Assembly: GCF_000504305.1 (NCBI RefSeq)
Contig: NZ_KI632512.1
Location: 1,362,250-1,426,249 of the forward strand
Source of the DNA: Nitratidesulfovibrio termitidis HI1
Lineage (GTDB): Bacteria > Desulfobacterota > Desulfovibrionia > Desulfovibrionales > Desulfovibrionaceae
Direction of reading: 5' to 3'
DNA: 64,000 nucleotides
The notes beneath the pieces are model-generated. The model was not told where the DNA came from. It worked only from the letters and a program-made list of their open reading frames with translations, and ran no database searches. Position numbers and translations under genes: made by a program. The first letter of the stretch is position 1; every line of letters begins with the position of its first letter. Below, piece by piece: positions 19,862 to 28,544 of the stretch.

Positions 19862-20179
19862 CTACAACCCCAGCACGTCCAGCATTGCCAGCCGCAAATC
19901 CTCCACGCTTTCGGCGCGGATGATGGCATCGGCCTGGGCATAGGTGATGGTGTTCAGGTCCAGCGGCTCCGGTTCGGGTGGCCGGGGCGCCGCCTCCTCT
20001 GCGGCCAGCGTCGCGTATTCCGCGTCCAGCGCCTCTTGCGTGGGCTGCGCCTCCCCCAGGCTCCAGGCCGCAATGGCCACGTCCCAATCCGTTTCCGGAC
20101 CACACGCCAGTTCCCACGCGCCCGCCGGGGCTTCGGGGTACAGGCGGCACAAGGCCTCGTGCATGCGTTCGTTGTGCAT
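19862..20179 (-). CDS. Small phage protein at the distal end of the virion operon (XkdW-like)
   Basis: This is a 105-residue acidic protein. A helical start (MHEALCRLYPEAPAGAWEL) is followed by a Pro/Glu-rich linker (PRPPEPEPLD) and a compact end with ITYAQADAIIRAESVEDLRL. The pattern recalls small XkdW-type proteins that phages encode next to the tail fibre. It starts 2 nt after the tail-fibre stop, with GAGGT upstream, so it is translationally coupled and probably helps fibre assembly. The family call is from memory of pattern only. Confidence 0.6.
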   Translation of the reverse strand: MHNERMHEALCRLYPEAPAGAWELACGPETDWDVAIAAWSLGEAQPTQEALDAEYATLAAEEAAPRPPEPEPLDLNTITYAQADAIIRAESVEDLRLAMLDVLGL

Positions 20180-20181
20180 TG

Positions 20182-21741
20182 TTACCTCATGCGCTTCAGG
20201 GTCAAGGTGGTCGTTCCGCTGGAACCACTCTGTGTCGTGGCTGTGGACTGCGTCACGATGCGCACGATGTCGCCCGCAACAAGCGTGCGCACCACACGAG
20301 TGTGCAAAGAGGTCCAGTATGTCGTGGGTCCGTATGCTATCGACGCGGAAAGGACATTGCCGTTCACCGAAATCCACGCCCACGCCGAACTGTTCGTCCC
20401 ACTGAGAAGGGTCAGTTTGGCTTCAAGCTCATATGTCCCTGCCTCGGGAACGACGATGGACAGCGAACCGTCACCCGCATCGGACCATGCTTCCCCCCCG
20501 AACAGCACGCGACCGCCAAGAGCGGCAACGACGGTGTTCACGTTGGCCGCAAATGTCTGCCCGCTGCTGGTCGCACCCACGGTGCAGAACTTGCCCACGT
20601 TGGGGCTGACAACCGCAGCCAGGGCATCAAGCCGGGCAAGCGCGTCCGTCAGGTCCACCGGGACGGCGCTCATGGGGGCATGGTAGGCCTTGATGCACGG
20701 CACCACGGCCACGTTGCGGGGACGCGTTTCGATGCCCCCCTCCGTGCTCATGGTGGTGGTCATTGCCCCAAGGTCGGATGATATACCAGCAAGATAGTCC
20801 GGCGCACGATTGGACCCCCCAGCGCCAGAATGCCACGTCTTGGTATGGGCATGCGCCTTGAACATGTCTTCCTGCGCGCTGCCCACCACGCGCCCGGCGT
20901 CCACGCCGCGCCCAAGGTCGGCCCCGCGCCGGAACTCGCCGCGCAGGTCGGGAAGGGTTGCGGAAAGGGCCACGGCGCCCCCGGTCAGGTAGGTGACCAG
21001 GTCCGGATACGCCTCGCGCGTCACCACCTGCCCGGCGCAGACCAGGAAGCCCGCTGGCACCGTATTCACCGGGAAGTCCAGGATAGCCCCGATGGGCACG
21101 AACGCGGCGGAGGCCAGCACGTCATCCCTCGCATCCGCCAAGGCCTGGGCAACCTCTCCGTGCAGTTGCTGCACGCCGGTCAGGGCGGCGTCTGCGCTGG
21201 TGGCGGCGGATTCCGCCCGTGCCGCGCTGGCCGTGGCGGAAACCGCGTGGTCCTGTGCATCCTGCGCCACCAGTTCCGCGCGGCCCACGTTGGCGGTGAT
21301 GCCCTCCAGCAGGGCGTCGGGCCGCGTGGACTGATCGGTCAGCGGCACCTTGACGCAGCGGCCCACTTCCTCGCGCAGTTGCTGGGCCATCAGGGTCAGT
21401 CGGTCAAAGCCGCGCTCCAGCATTTCCGCGTCCAGCACGCCGGTGTTGCGCAGGTCCATTTCCTGCGTGAAGGGCTGGTCCAGCCACAGGGTCAGGTGTT
21501 CGCCCGCGCCCACCATGCCGGGCGCGCCCGGTGCACCCGGCATGGTAATCACGCTGCCCCCGCCGCCCGGCAGCGCGGCGGCCACGTAGTCGGCGCCGTA
21601 GGCCAGCACCCTGTCGCCTCCCGTCCCGCTCACCACGGCCCGCACGTCCTCGGGCCGCAGGAACGGGAAGGCCACCGGCCACTCCGTCTGCGTGCCGTTG
21701 CCGGTGTACAGTTCGACGGTGTTCGTCGATACGATGGTCAT
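20182..21741 (-). CDS. Podovirus tail fibre / collar-domain protein
   Basis: This is a 519-residue protein. The N-terminus (VELYTGNGTQTEWPVAFPFL) matches the T7 tail-fibre-type attachment domain. The middle is a helical Ala-rich stalk (about 140-215) and is followed by a phage tail collar domain with IGAILDFPVNTVPAGFLVC and LPDLRGEFRRGADLGRGVDA. The C-terminal 150 residues are beta-rich and Ser/Thr-rich (LEAKLTLLSGTNSSAWAW), the likely receptor-binding tip. An AAAGGAG site precedes the ATG. It is shorter than a full lytic-phage fibre set, and there is no chaperone gene beyond the small downstream protein. Confidence 0.85.
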   Translation of the reverse strand: MTIVSTNTVELYTGNGTQTEWPVAFPFLRPEDVRAVVSGTGGDRVLAYGADYVAAALPGGGGSVITMPGAPGAPGMVGAGEHLTLWLDQPFTQEMDLRNTGVLDAEMLERGFDRLTLMAQQLREEVGRCVKVPLTDQSTRPDALLEGITANVGRAELVAQDAQDHAVSATASAARAESAATSADAALTGVQQLHGEVAQALADARDDVLASAAFVPIGAILDFPVNTVPAGFLVCAGQVVTREAYPDLVTYLTGGAVALSATLPDLRGEFRRGADLGRGVDAGRVVGSAQEDMFKAHAHTKTWHSGAGGSNRAPDYLAGISSDLGAMTTTMSTEGGIETRPRNVAVVPCIKAYHAPMSAVPVDLTDALARLDALAAVVSPNVGKFCTVGATSSGQTFAANVNTVVAALGGRVLFGGEAWSDAGDGSLSIVVPEAGTYELEAKLTLLSGTNSSAWAWISVNGNVLSASIAYGPTTYWTSLHTRVVRTLVAGDIVRIVTQSTATTQSGSSGTTTLTLKRMR

Positions 21742-21835
21742 TGTCCGCTCCTTTGCATTCTTGTCGGCATTGGCCCGGGGACCGTTTCCGAAGCCGGAAG
21801 CAGTTCCCGGCGGCTGGCTCCGGATCAGAATGGCC

Positions 21836-22345
21836 CTACATCAGAAGGGTACCCGCGCCCTGCACGGTGTTGCCGATGATCATGCCGCTGCGCCAGCCCT
21901 GGCGCACCCGCGACCACGGGTCGTTGGCCATGCCCATCAGCAGCGAGGCACTGCTGTCCGCGCCCGCGGCCTGGTATTCCAGGGCGCGCTGCCGGCGCTC
22001 CGACTGACGCCGCACATCCAGCACGTCGGCCTCTGCGGCCAGCGACTGGTCCTGCAACACGTCCAGCGCGCTGCCCGACCCGGCGTCCATGCCCGACGCC
22101 GCCAGCAGCGAACGCACCCCCGCCTGCTGCGAACGCGCCTGACGCTTCAAGGCCCGCTCGGTACGCTCGGCATCGCGCTGGGTCTCCTCGATCTGGTAGT
22201 TGGCCTGCAAGGCCGCATTGCGCTGGGTGACCGCCTGGTATTCCTGCTGCGCCCTGGCGGCGCTGGCGGTCCGGTTCGAATCCATCAGGGTGTAGCCGCC
22301 CTGCAGGACGGCCGCTGCCAACAAGGCCTGAGGCAATCCGCACAT
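21836..22345 (-). CDS. T7 gp14-like internal virion protein
   Basis: This is a 169-residue protein. A short hydrophobic N-terminus (ALLAAAVLQGGYTLM) precedes a long helical segment rich in Gln, Arg and Glu (about 20-115), with YQIEETQRDAERTERALKR and GMDAGSGSALDVLQDQS. The C-terminus has Gly-rich hydrophobic pieces. This is typical of gp14-type ejection proteins that form part of the internal core and cross the outer membrane during DNA delivery. GGGAGG lies 5 nt before ATG 22345. The large partners gp15 and gp16 are absent: the next gene downstream is the tail fibre. Confidence 0.65.
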   Translation of the reverse strand: MCGLPQALLAAAVLQGGYTLMDSNRTASAARAQQEYQAVTQRNAALQANYQIEETQRDAERTERALKRQARSQQAGVRSLLAASGMDAGSGSALDVLQDQSLAAEADVLDVRRQSERRQRALEYQAAGADSSASLLMGMANDPWSRVRQGWRSGMIIGNTVQGAGTLLM

Positions 22346-22346
22346 G

Positions 22347-23003
22347 TCATCCTCCCGTGTTGGTCGGTTGTTCCGGCGCGAAGCTGTCCGCAGGCACAGC
22401 GCCGGAGGTGAAGGGATGGAACGGCGCGCCGCCATGCCCCAGCGGCATGGGGTGCGCGGCCACGGCAAACCCGCACCGGGCCAGCCAGTGGGCCGTTGCC
22501 GGTTGCCGTGCCAGGGCCGGTGCGTGGATCATGTTCACCAGCCGGGGCCACGCGGCGCGCATGCGCGCGGCGAACAGCGGCCCCAGCCGGGCCAGCGCCC
22601 GGCCTTCCGCATCCAGCCCCGGCGTGCCGAACAGCCACGGCGCCGCCGTGTCCGGCATGCCGGGGAAGGGCCGCGCGCCGAACAGGGCCACGCACCGCCC
22701 GCCGCGCAATACCGCCCAGCGCAGGGGCGACAGGGCGAAGGCCCGCGCCGCCTCGGCCACGGCGCCGCGCGGGCCAAGGGCATCCAGTTCCGCCCGGTCA
22801 CGCGGGCGCAGGTCGGGCAGCACCTGGCGCAGGTGGTGGCGGCGCGCCGGGACCACATGCAATCTGGTACGGCCATCCGCACCGCGCCGGGCAAAACCCG
22901 TGCGCAAGCAAGGCGCAGAGGTCTGGCAGGCTGGCGATGCCAAAAACGCAGGGGGCGGAACCGTCGGAACATCCGACGCTGCCTGAAGATGACGCGCGCT
23001 CAT
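22347..23003 (-). CDS. T7 gp13-like (DUF2833/acetyltransferase-fold) phage protein
   Basis: This is a 218-residue protein. The central part (SPLRWAVLRGGRCVALFGA, then APWLFGTPGLDAEGRALA) and the later NMIHAPALARQPATAHWLAR with CGFAVAAHP resemble the GNAT-like DUF2833 family that includes T7 gp13, a protein needed for internal-core assembly. Its stop lies 1 nt before the gp14-like start, and its own start overlaps the nozzle gene by ATGA, so it is translationally coupled in the virion operon. The N-terminal 45 residues are Pro/Ala-rich and unlike the family. Confidence 0.65.
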   Translation of the reverse strand: MSARHLQAASDVPTVPPPAFLASPACQTSAPCLRTGFARRGADGRTRLHVVPARRHHLRQVLPDLRPRDRAELDALGPRGAVAEAARAFALSPLRWAVLRGGRCVALFGARPFPGMPDTAAPWLFGTPGLDAEGRALARLGPLFAARMRAAWPRLVNMIHAPALARQPATAHWLARCGFAVAAHPMPLGHGGAPFHPFTSGAVPADSFAPEQPTNTGG

Positions 23004-25105
23004 GCCTCGCCCACCTCCACCTCGCTGATCACCGCCAGCACCGTCAGCGGCAGCGGGTCGTCCTGCCGCACGTGCAGGCCGCCCTGCGTGCCCAGGCGCG
23101 CGTCCAGGGTCACCTCGCGGTCGCCGTCGAACAGCGGCAGGGCCTGCCCCGGCGGGTCCTGCGCGGTGCGGAACAGCACCTCGCGCAGGTGTTCCGCGTC
23201 CGGCCCGGCCTTGAACCCCGACGAGCGGTACAGCCGCACCCGCGCCCGGCCCACCCGGCGCACCCGGCCCTGGGTGGGGCCGTCGCCCGCCACGAATTCC
23301 TGCGTCACCGGCGCAAGGTCGCTGGCATAGCCCAGCCCGGCGTGGATCACCGAGGCCGGGCGGTCCAGTTCGATGCGCCCGCCCGCCACGGTGCGCGGCG
23401 GATGCACCCATCCGTCGGCCAGGATGGACACCTCGCACCCTTCCAGGTGTTCCAGCCCGCCCAGCGCGGCCACGGGCGCCCCCTGATACGACAGGCCGGA
23501 ATCCACGAAGAACGCCGGGGCCGGGGTGTCCGACTCGAAGGCCGGGTCCAGCCGCTCGATGTACCGCCGCTGCGCACCGTCCGCATCGCGGCGCACCACC
23601 AGCCACAGTTCGTCACCTCCGGCGGGGTCGGACGGCGAACCGGGCACCACGCACAGCGCCTCCACCGCGCCGCCGGTCTCGTGGCGGTGCCAGCCCGCCA
23701 CCTGATGCTCGGCGATGAGGGTAAGCCCGGCCATGGAGCCGTCGTCCATGGCGCACCACACCACCGAATGGGGCGACTGCTGATAGGCCCAGTCCACGAT
23801 GGTGCGGCCACGCAGCATGTGCTCGGCCAGAATGGTCTGGTCCGCGCCGGAATAGCCGTCCACGTCCAGGCTGTAGCGAAAGTCGCGCACCGCCCGGCCC
23901 CCACGCTGCACGGCCAGCACCCCGTCGCCCACGGCCAGGGGCGGCAGTTCCGCCGAACCGCGCGCCGACTGGAATTCCAGCAGGCACGACAGGGGCGAGA
24001 ACGGTTCGCTGCCCTGCCCGGAAAGGGTCCATTCGCCCCCGCCGGTGCCCACCAGCAGCTTGCGGGCGGGCATCATCCAGCGCACGGCGCTGACCGTTTC
24101 CGAGGCGATGGTGACGGTAACCGCGTCGTCGGTCTGGAGCGGGCGCGAGACGTCCATGTTCTCGTAGCAGCCGGTGCGGCTGGCCCAGATGGTCTGCGGG
24201 TGGCTGCGCGACCCGGCGAAGCACAGCCGCTGCTGCCAGAATTGCACCGACGAAGGATAGTCGTCCGCCCCTTCGAAGGGATTGCGGTGCTCGGGCGGGC
24301 CTTCGGCAAAGTCCGGCGTGCGGCCCGTATCGGCATAGGTTTCGCCTGTGGCGGCGGTGCCCAGCAGGCCGTAGACGGACGCCCCGCCGCCCGCCTTGTA
24401 CACCCGGTATTCGCTGGCCCCCTCCACGGCGTCCCAGACCAGGTTCACGGCGCTCCCTTCCGCGGGCGTGCCCGCCGTCACGGCCAGTTCCGCCGTGGGC
24501 AGGCTTTCCTCGCCCGTGTCCACGGACACGGCGGTGATCACGTAGCGGTGCAGGCGCGAGTTCTCCGGCGTGCCGCCCGACGCATCACCTGGCGGCGCGC
24601 TCGTGGCGTGCAGCCCCGTGGGCGTGGCCACGCGCGGGCCGAAGTCCACCTCCACCAGCCGCCAGTCGGCATGGCCGTGGCGTTCCAGTTTGCGCGGGGC
24701 GGCATGGGGGGTGACCAGATAGAGCACGTCGGCAGACTGGCACCAGCGCAGCGTGAGCAGGTGTTCCGCCGCGTAAGGGGTGTGCACCTCCAGCGGCGCG
24801 CCCTCGTCCCCCAGCACCAGCCCGCCGCGCCACCACACCCGCAGCCGTTCCGGCGCGAATTCCAGCACGTAGGCCTGTTCCTCGTTGAACACGAAGGGCA
24901 CCAGCCGGGGCGGCACGGTTTCATCGGCGCACGGCCCCATGAAGCGCAGTCCGGGCCGCCGGAAGGCCGGACCGTGCGGATGCAGCAGCATGTTGCGCAG
25001 TACGCGGCAGCCGCTGGCGTACCGGGCCTGGTCGCCCCGCGCGGCCATGAGGGGCGACAGTTCGCCCGCGTTGAAGCTGTTCTGGATCAGGGTGGTGCGC
25101 GCCAT
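23000..25105 (-). CDS. Tail nozzle / tail tubular protein B (T7 gp12-like)
   Basis: This is a 701-residue protein. It begins with the characteristic NSFNAGELSPLMAARGDQ and ASGCRVLRNMLLHPHGPAFR of podovirus nozzle proteins, and continues as repeated beta-rich modules, including a fibronectin-like stretch at about 215-260 (VNLVWDAVEGASEYRVYKAG). PSSVQFWQQRLCFAGSRSHP and QTIWASRTG are also typical. It would form the six-fold tube below the adaptor ring. GAGGT precedes ATG 25105. Length is close to that of related phage proteins and no frameshift is visible. Confidence 0.88.
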   Translation of the reverse strand: MARTTLIQNSFNAGELSPLMAARGDQARYASGCRVLRNMLLHPHGPAFRRPGLRFMGPCADETVPPRLVPFVFNEEQAYVLEFAPERLRVWWRGGLVLGDEGAPLEVHTPYAAEHLLTLRWCQSADVLYLVTPHAAPRKLERHGHADWRLVEVDFGPRVATPTGLHATSAPPGDASGGTPENSRLHRYVITAVSVDTGEESLPTAELAVTAGTPAEGSAVNLVWDAVEGASEYRVYKAGGGASVYGLLGTAATGETYADTGRTPDFAEGPPEHRNPFEGADDYPSSVQFWQQRLCFAGSRSHPQTIWASRTGCYENMDVSRPLQTDDAVTVTIASETVSAVRWMMPARKLLVGTGGGEWTLSGQGSEPFSPLSCLLEFQSARGSAELPPLAVGDGVLAVQRGGRAVRDFRYSLDVDGYSGADQTILAEHMLRGRTIVDWAYQQSPHSVVWCAMDDGSMAGLTLIAEHQVAGWHRHETGGAVEALCVVPGSPSDPAGGDELWLVVRRDADGAQRRYIERLDPAFESDTPAPAFFVDSGLSYQGAPVAALGGLEHLEGCEVSILADGWVHPPRTVAGGRIELDRPASVIHAGLGYASDLAPVTQEFVAGDGPTQGRVRRVGRARVRLYRSSGFKAGPDAEHLREVLFRTAQDPPGQALPLFDGDREVTLDARLGTQGGLHVRQDDPLPLTVLAVISEVEVGEA

Positions 25106-25108
25106 GGG

Positions 25109-25702
25109 TTACCTCGCCAGAAGCCAGGGGTTGATCTCCACGGGGTCGGACGCGCCCTCGGCGGCGTCGGCCACGCGGGCGGCCTCCAGGGCATCCCCGA
25201 ACCGCTGGAGCATGGCCTGCTCGGTGCGCGAACTGTTCATGAGCGGCACGGCCAGCGCGGCGGCCAGACGGCGGGCCAGCGCCTCGACGAACAGCGCCGG
25301 GAAGCGGGCCGGGTCGGTGACGCGCACGGTCAGCACCGCTTCTGCCGGGGCCGCGTCGGTGTACAGGGTGCGGGCCTCCACCACCTCGAAGGGCGGCTCG
25401 CCGCGCAGGCGGCGCACCCGCAGGCAGTCGCCGGGCAAACGGTAGGCGCAGGCAAAGCCGAAGGGCGGCACCGCCGCCAGCGGGGCCAGCGAGGTGTAGC
25501 GGGTGGCGAAGTTCCAGTGGTGGTGTTCCAGCAGTTCGTCGCGGGCTTCCGCGTAGTAGCGGGCGCACAGGTCCGCCTCGCGCGAGGGCTGGTCCAGGGC
25601 CACGATTTCCGGCGCGCCCAGGTAGCGCAGGGCCTTGTTGCAGATGGACACCTCGCTGGTCTGGACCGTGCTGCCGGAAGTGAAACCGGGGACGGCGCTC
25701 AT
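25109..25702 (-). CDS. Head-tail adaptor / tail tubular protein A (T7 gp11-like)
   Basis: This is a 197-residue protein with the standard start of this family: VSICNKALRYLGAPEIVALD, followed by ARYYAEARDELLEHHHWNFA. A late helical region contains FPALFVEALARRLAAALAVP. Twelve copies would form the ring between portal and nozzle. The start overlaps the upstream gene by ATGA (25699-25702), and the stop lies 3 nt before the nozzle start. Confidence 0.88.
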   Translation of the reverse strand: MSAVPGFTSGSTVQTSEVSICNKALRYLGAPEIVALDQPSREADLCARYYAEARDELLEHHHWNFATRYTSLAPLAAVPPFGFACAYRLPGDCLRVRRLRGEPPFEVVEARTLYTDAAPAEAVLTVRVTDPARFPALFVEALARRLAAALAVPLMNSSRTEQAMLQRFGDALEAARVADAAEGASDPVEINPWLLAR

Positions 25703-26295
25703 GACCGCCCCCTGCCGCGCGGGCGGCCACCGGTTCCCTTGGCGCCCCCGGCGCTTCCGGTAACGCCGATATCCGCCGCCGCCACGCGCTGCCGTTCGCG
25801 CAGATGGCGGGCCGTGTCCCGACGCATGGCGGCGCTGGGCGGCAGGTCGGACTCCGTTGCCGGGACGGCATCGGCGGCAGAGACAGTCGGATCGGGCGTG
25901 TCGCCATCGCCCGCCGTACCCGTTGCGCCAGCGACACCGGGCGTACCCGTCGCGCCCATCACGGGAGCCCCGCCCCCCTGCCCCTCCGCGGCGCGCAGCA
26001 TGCGCCTCAGGGTGGCCTCGTCGGTGGACGGGTCGAAGGCCACCCCCAGCAGGGCCAGCCGGGCGCGCAGGGTCGCCAGGCGGAAGCGTCGCACGTCCTC
26101 GCGGGTGGGCGGCCCGGTTGATTCGGACGTTTCCGCCATGTCGGCAGAAGCGGACGAGACGGGCGAAGTGCGCAGGAGGGGCGAAGCAGGGGCCGCCGCC
26201 GCACCGGGGGCGCACGCCGCCGGTTCCTCGTGTACCGCCGGGGCCTGGCCCGGTACTCCATCCTTGGTCATGTCATCGGTCACGTCATTGATCAT
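25699..26295 (-). CDS. Phage protein with a HeH/LEM-like helix pair, between cement and adaptor genes
   Basis: This 198-residue protein is largely low-complexity (Ala, Pro, Gly, Thr), with one ordered segment at about 70-100: RLATLRARLALLGVAFDPST and EATLRRMLRAAEG. This looks like the small HeH/LEM fold seen in phage head-tail region proteins. A Gly/Thr collagen-like piece (GATGTPGVAGATGTAGDG) and an Arg-rich tail (GRPRGRGRS) follow. The start is ATG 26295 with GGAGG 8 nt upstream. A role in head completion is inferred from position only. Confidence 0.6.
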   Translation of the reverse strand: MINDVTDDMTKDGVPGQAPAVHEEPAACAPGAAAAPASPLLRTSPVSSASADMAETSESTGPPTREDVRRFRLATLRARLALLGVAFDPSTDEATLRRMLRAAEGQGGGAPVMGATGTPGVAGATGTAGDGDTPDPTVSAADAVPATESDLPPSAAMRRDTARHLRERQRVAAADIGVTGSAGGAKGTGGRPRGRGRS

Positions 26296-26372
26296 GTGGG
26301 GCACCTCCGTGCCGTGTTCCCCGCCCGCCCCGTTACGGATGGGGCGGGCGGGGGTTGCGATCCGTGGCCGCG

Positions 26373-26771
26373 CTAGCGCGGCAGGTAGTCGAAGACGACG
26401 TCCACGGTGCCGGAGGCCCCGGCGTCGTCGGTGCCGATCACCACGCGCACGTGGCGGCGGCAGTCGGAAGGCAGGGGCAGGCGGCCCAGCACCTCGCCGT
26501 CGGCCCAGGTGCGCCCGCCCGGGGCGGAGCGCCGGAACGACACCGGCAGCGCGGCAAAGGCCGTGCCGTCGTCGCTGTCTTCCAGCATCAAGGTAAGGCT
26601 CTTGCCGTCGCCCAGGGTGACCGGCGTGGCGGCCACGGCGGCCACCTCTGCCGCGCCCATCATCGAACCCGCGCGCTGCGGGCCGCCGTTGCCCACGGCC
26701 TGGGCGTTTTTGGGCAGTTCCTGCCCCTTGGCCAGATGTTCGCCATGCACACGCAGCATGTGTCCGTACAT
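26373..26771 (-). CDS. Capsid cement/decoration protein (Bbp16-like)
   Basis: This is a 132-residue protein. The body, with SLTLMLEDSDDGTAFAALPV, LGRLPLPSDCRRHVRVVIGT and a final GTVDVVFDYLPR, has the beta-rich pattern of Bbp16-type capsid cement proteins of BPP-1-like podoviruses. It follows the major capsid gene by 75 bp, the usual place. Start 26771 is preferred (GGAG 6 nt upstream) over an in-frame ATG at 26795. Confidence 0.7.
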   Translation of the reverse strand: MYGHMLRVHGEHLAKGQELPKNAQAVGNGGPQRAGSMMGAAEVAAVAATPVTLGDGKSLTLMLEDSDDGTAFAALPVSFRRSAPGGRTWADGEVLGRLPLPSDCRRHVRVVIGTDDAGASGTVDVVFDYLPR

Positions 26772-26846
26772 GCGTTTCTCCTTGTTCATCGGCACCGCCG
26801 GGCGGTTGCCGTCATGGTGTTGCGGAAGGGACGCGGCGCGGGGCCG

Positions 26847-27761
26847 CTACAGGGCAAGCACCTGTTCGGTGCCGTCCTTGAAGTTGTAGGAAGTGACGAT
26901 CTCGATGCCGTTCCAGTGGGTGATCTGGCGGTCCATGTCCTTGCCGCCGGGCACGATCTGCAGGGCGCCGGCCTTGTAGCGGTACAGCAGGTTGCGGGCG
27001 CGCTCGTGCATGAACAGGTAGGTGGAGCCGGAGGTGGCGCGCACCTGGGCCAGCATGTCGTCGATCATGGCCTCGGTGGGCACATGGTCGCGGCTGACGT
27101 TGACGATGGCCGCCACGCTGTGGGGGTTGGCGATCTGGATGCCCAGGTACGACTTCAGCCGCAGGCCGAACACCAGCACGCCCTGGTACTGGCCGCTGGT
27201 GGCCTTGTAGAGTTCGCCGCCGTTGATGGACTGCACGTCCAGCACGGTGCCCTGCTTGAAGCATTCCGGACTGTACAGGCCGCAGGTTTCGCCTTCGACG
27301 AAGCGCACGGCCAGCATGGAGTAGCAGCCGCCCGCCGTGGCCCCGGCGTCGGTGACCGCGCCGTGGTCCAGGGCGAAGGCGCGGAAGTTGTCGTAGATGA
27401 TGCGCTGTTCCGCCGACATGCCCGAACGGCGCAGCACCTTGGGCATCTTCTTGGAGAAGTACTTTTCCTTGCCGCCGAACATGCGGGCGGTGTCTTCGGG
27501 CACCTCGATCTCGCCGCCCAGGATGGACAGGTCCACCTTGCGCAGGTTGCTGGTCACCTCCACCGAGGGCAGGGGGGCGTTCATGTCCACCCAGCCCGCG
27601 CCCTGCACCTCTTCCACGTCCTCGTACATGTTCCACAGGCCGTGGCTGGCCTCTTCGAAGGGAACGATGCCCAGGATGGGGGCCTCCTCGGTCAGCCCGT
27701 CCACCTGCTGCGGCTGCGTGGATGCCTGCTCGTTGCTCAGATCCTTCAGCGTCTTGCCCAT
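26847..27761 (-). CDS. Major capsid protein (BPP-1-like podovirus type)
   Basis: This is a 304-residue protein. Recognisable features are an acidic N-arm, WVDMNAPLPSVEVTSNLRKV, a conserved FGGKEKYFSKKMPKVLRRSG, and a C-terminal part with TYLFMHERARNLLYRYK and MDRQITHWNGIEI. Gene order and pattern match the BPP-1 group, whose capsid protein has a rearranged HK97-like fold. GGAGG lies 9 nt before ATG 27761. The frame is intact and full length, which argues against decay. Confidence 0.85.
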   Translation of the reverse strand: MGKTLKDLSNEQASTQPQQVDGLTEEAPILGIVPFEEASHGLWNMYEDVEEVQGAGWVDMNAPLPSVEVTSNLRKVDLSILGGEIEVPEDTARMFGGKEKYFSKKMPKVLRRSGMSAEQRIIYDNFRAFALDHGAVTDAGATAGGCYSMLAVRFVEGETCGLYSPECFKQGTVLDVQSINGGELYKATSGQYQGVLVFGLRLKSYLGIQIANPHSVAAIVNVSRDHVPTEAMIDDMLAQVRATSGSTYLFMHERARNLLYRYKAGALQIVPGGKDMDRQITHWNGIEIVTSYNFKDGTEQVLAL

Positions 27762-27780
27762 GCCGGATGCCTCCTGGCGG

Positions 27781-28452
27781 TTAACGTTTGGCGAACACGA
27801 CGGTCCGCAGGAAATCCTCGGTGCTCATGGCCTCGCCGCGCGCGCCCGCCGGGCCGCTGCCCGCGCCCAGCGTGTCCTCGCCCATGCGCTCGCCCACCAG
27901 GGCCATCAACTCGGCGAAGGCGGGATGGTTGCCGAGCCCGGCGCGCACCAGCGGGGCCAGCCGCCCCTCCATGCGGGTGTCCAGGCTGCGCACGGCGCGG
28001 CGGGCGGTATCGATACGTTCGTCGTAGCGGCCCTTCCACAGGGTGCGCAGGCCCGCCTCGCAGCCGTCGGCGGCAAAGCCGCCCGCCGTCTCGTGCTCGG
28101 CCACGTAGAAGTCCACGGCGGCGCGGGCCTGTTCCGGGGTCAGCCCCTGGGCGGCGCACAACGCGCGGAAGCGGTCCGCCGCCGCCGTGTCCACGCTGAG
28201 GTGGTCCGGCAGGTCGAAGGCGTAGTCGGCGGCGTTGCGCGCGGCGCCGGAAGCGCCGGGCGCATCGGGCAGGCCGGGGGCGGATTCTGCGGGGCTGACC
28301 GCGCTGCCGGGGGCCGCCGACGCGGTGTCGGGGTTCGCCGGAGCCGCCGGACCGGAGGGTACGGGCGCGCCCCCCATTCCGGATGTCCCGGATGTTCCGG
28401 ATGCGCCGCTCGCCGTGCCGGATGAAGGTGCCGGGGCCAGTGTCTGTTCCAT
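27781..28452 (-). CDS. Capsid scaffolding protein
   Basis: This is a 223-residue protein just upstream of the capsid gene. The N-terminal 75 residues are Ala/Pro/Gly/Ser-rich and disordered. The C-terminal part is helical, with LTPEQARAAVDFYVAEHETA, LWKGRYDERIDTARRAVRSL and a basic end (FLRTVVFAKR), as in scaffolds that bind capsid through a C-terminal helix. ACGGAGG precedes ATG 28452. The identity rests on position and composition; scaffolds diverge fast. Confidence 0.75.
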   Translation of the reverse strand: MEQTLAPAPSSGTASGASGTSGTSGMGGAPVPSGPAAPANPDTASAAPGSAVSPAESAPGLPDAPGASGAARNAADYAFDLPDHLSVDTAAADRFRALCAAQGLTPEQARAAVDFYVAEHETAGGFAADGCEAGLRTLWKGRYDERIDTARRAVRSLDTRMEGRLAPLVRAGLGNHPAFAELMALVGERMGEDTLGAGSGPAGARGEAMSTEDFLRTVVFAKR

Positions 28453-28544
28453 GGTGTCCTCCGTTGCAGGGTTGAACGCGTGAACGTTGAGGGTGTCTGT
28501 TGAAGACCCGCCTGTTGCAGGCGTGGTCATCCGGCGCGGACGGA

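Noticed and set aside
22496-26596. Plus-strand open frame of more than 1300 codons across the virion genes
   Set aside because: It is antisense to at least five recognisable phage genes and its composition is Arg/His/Pro-rich shadow sequence.
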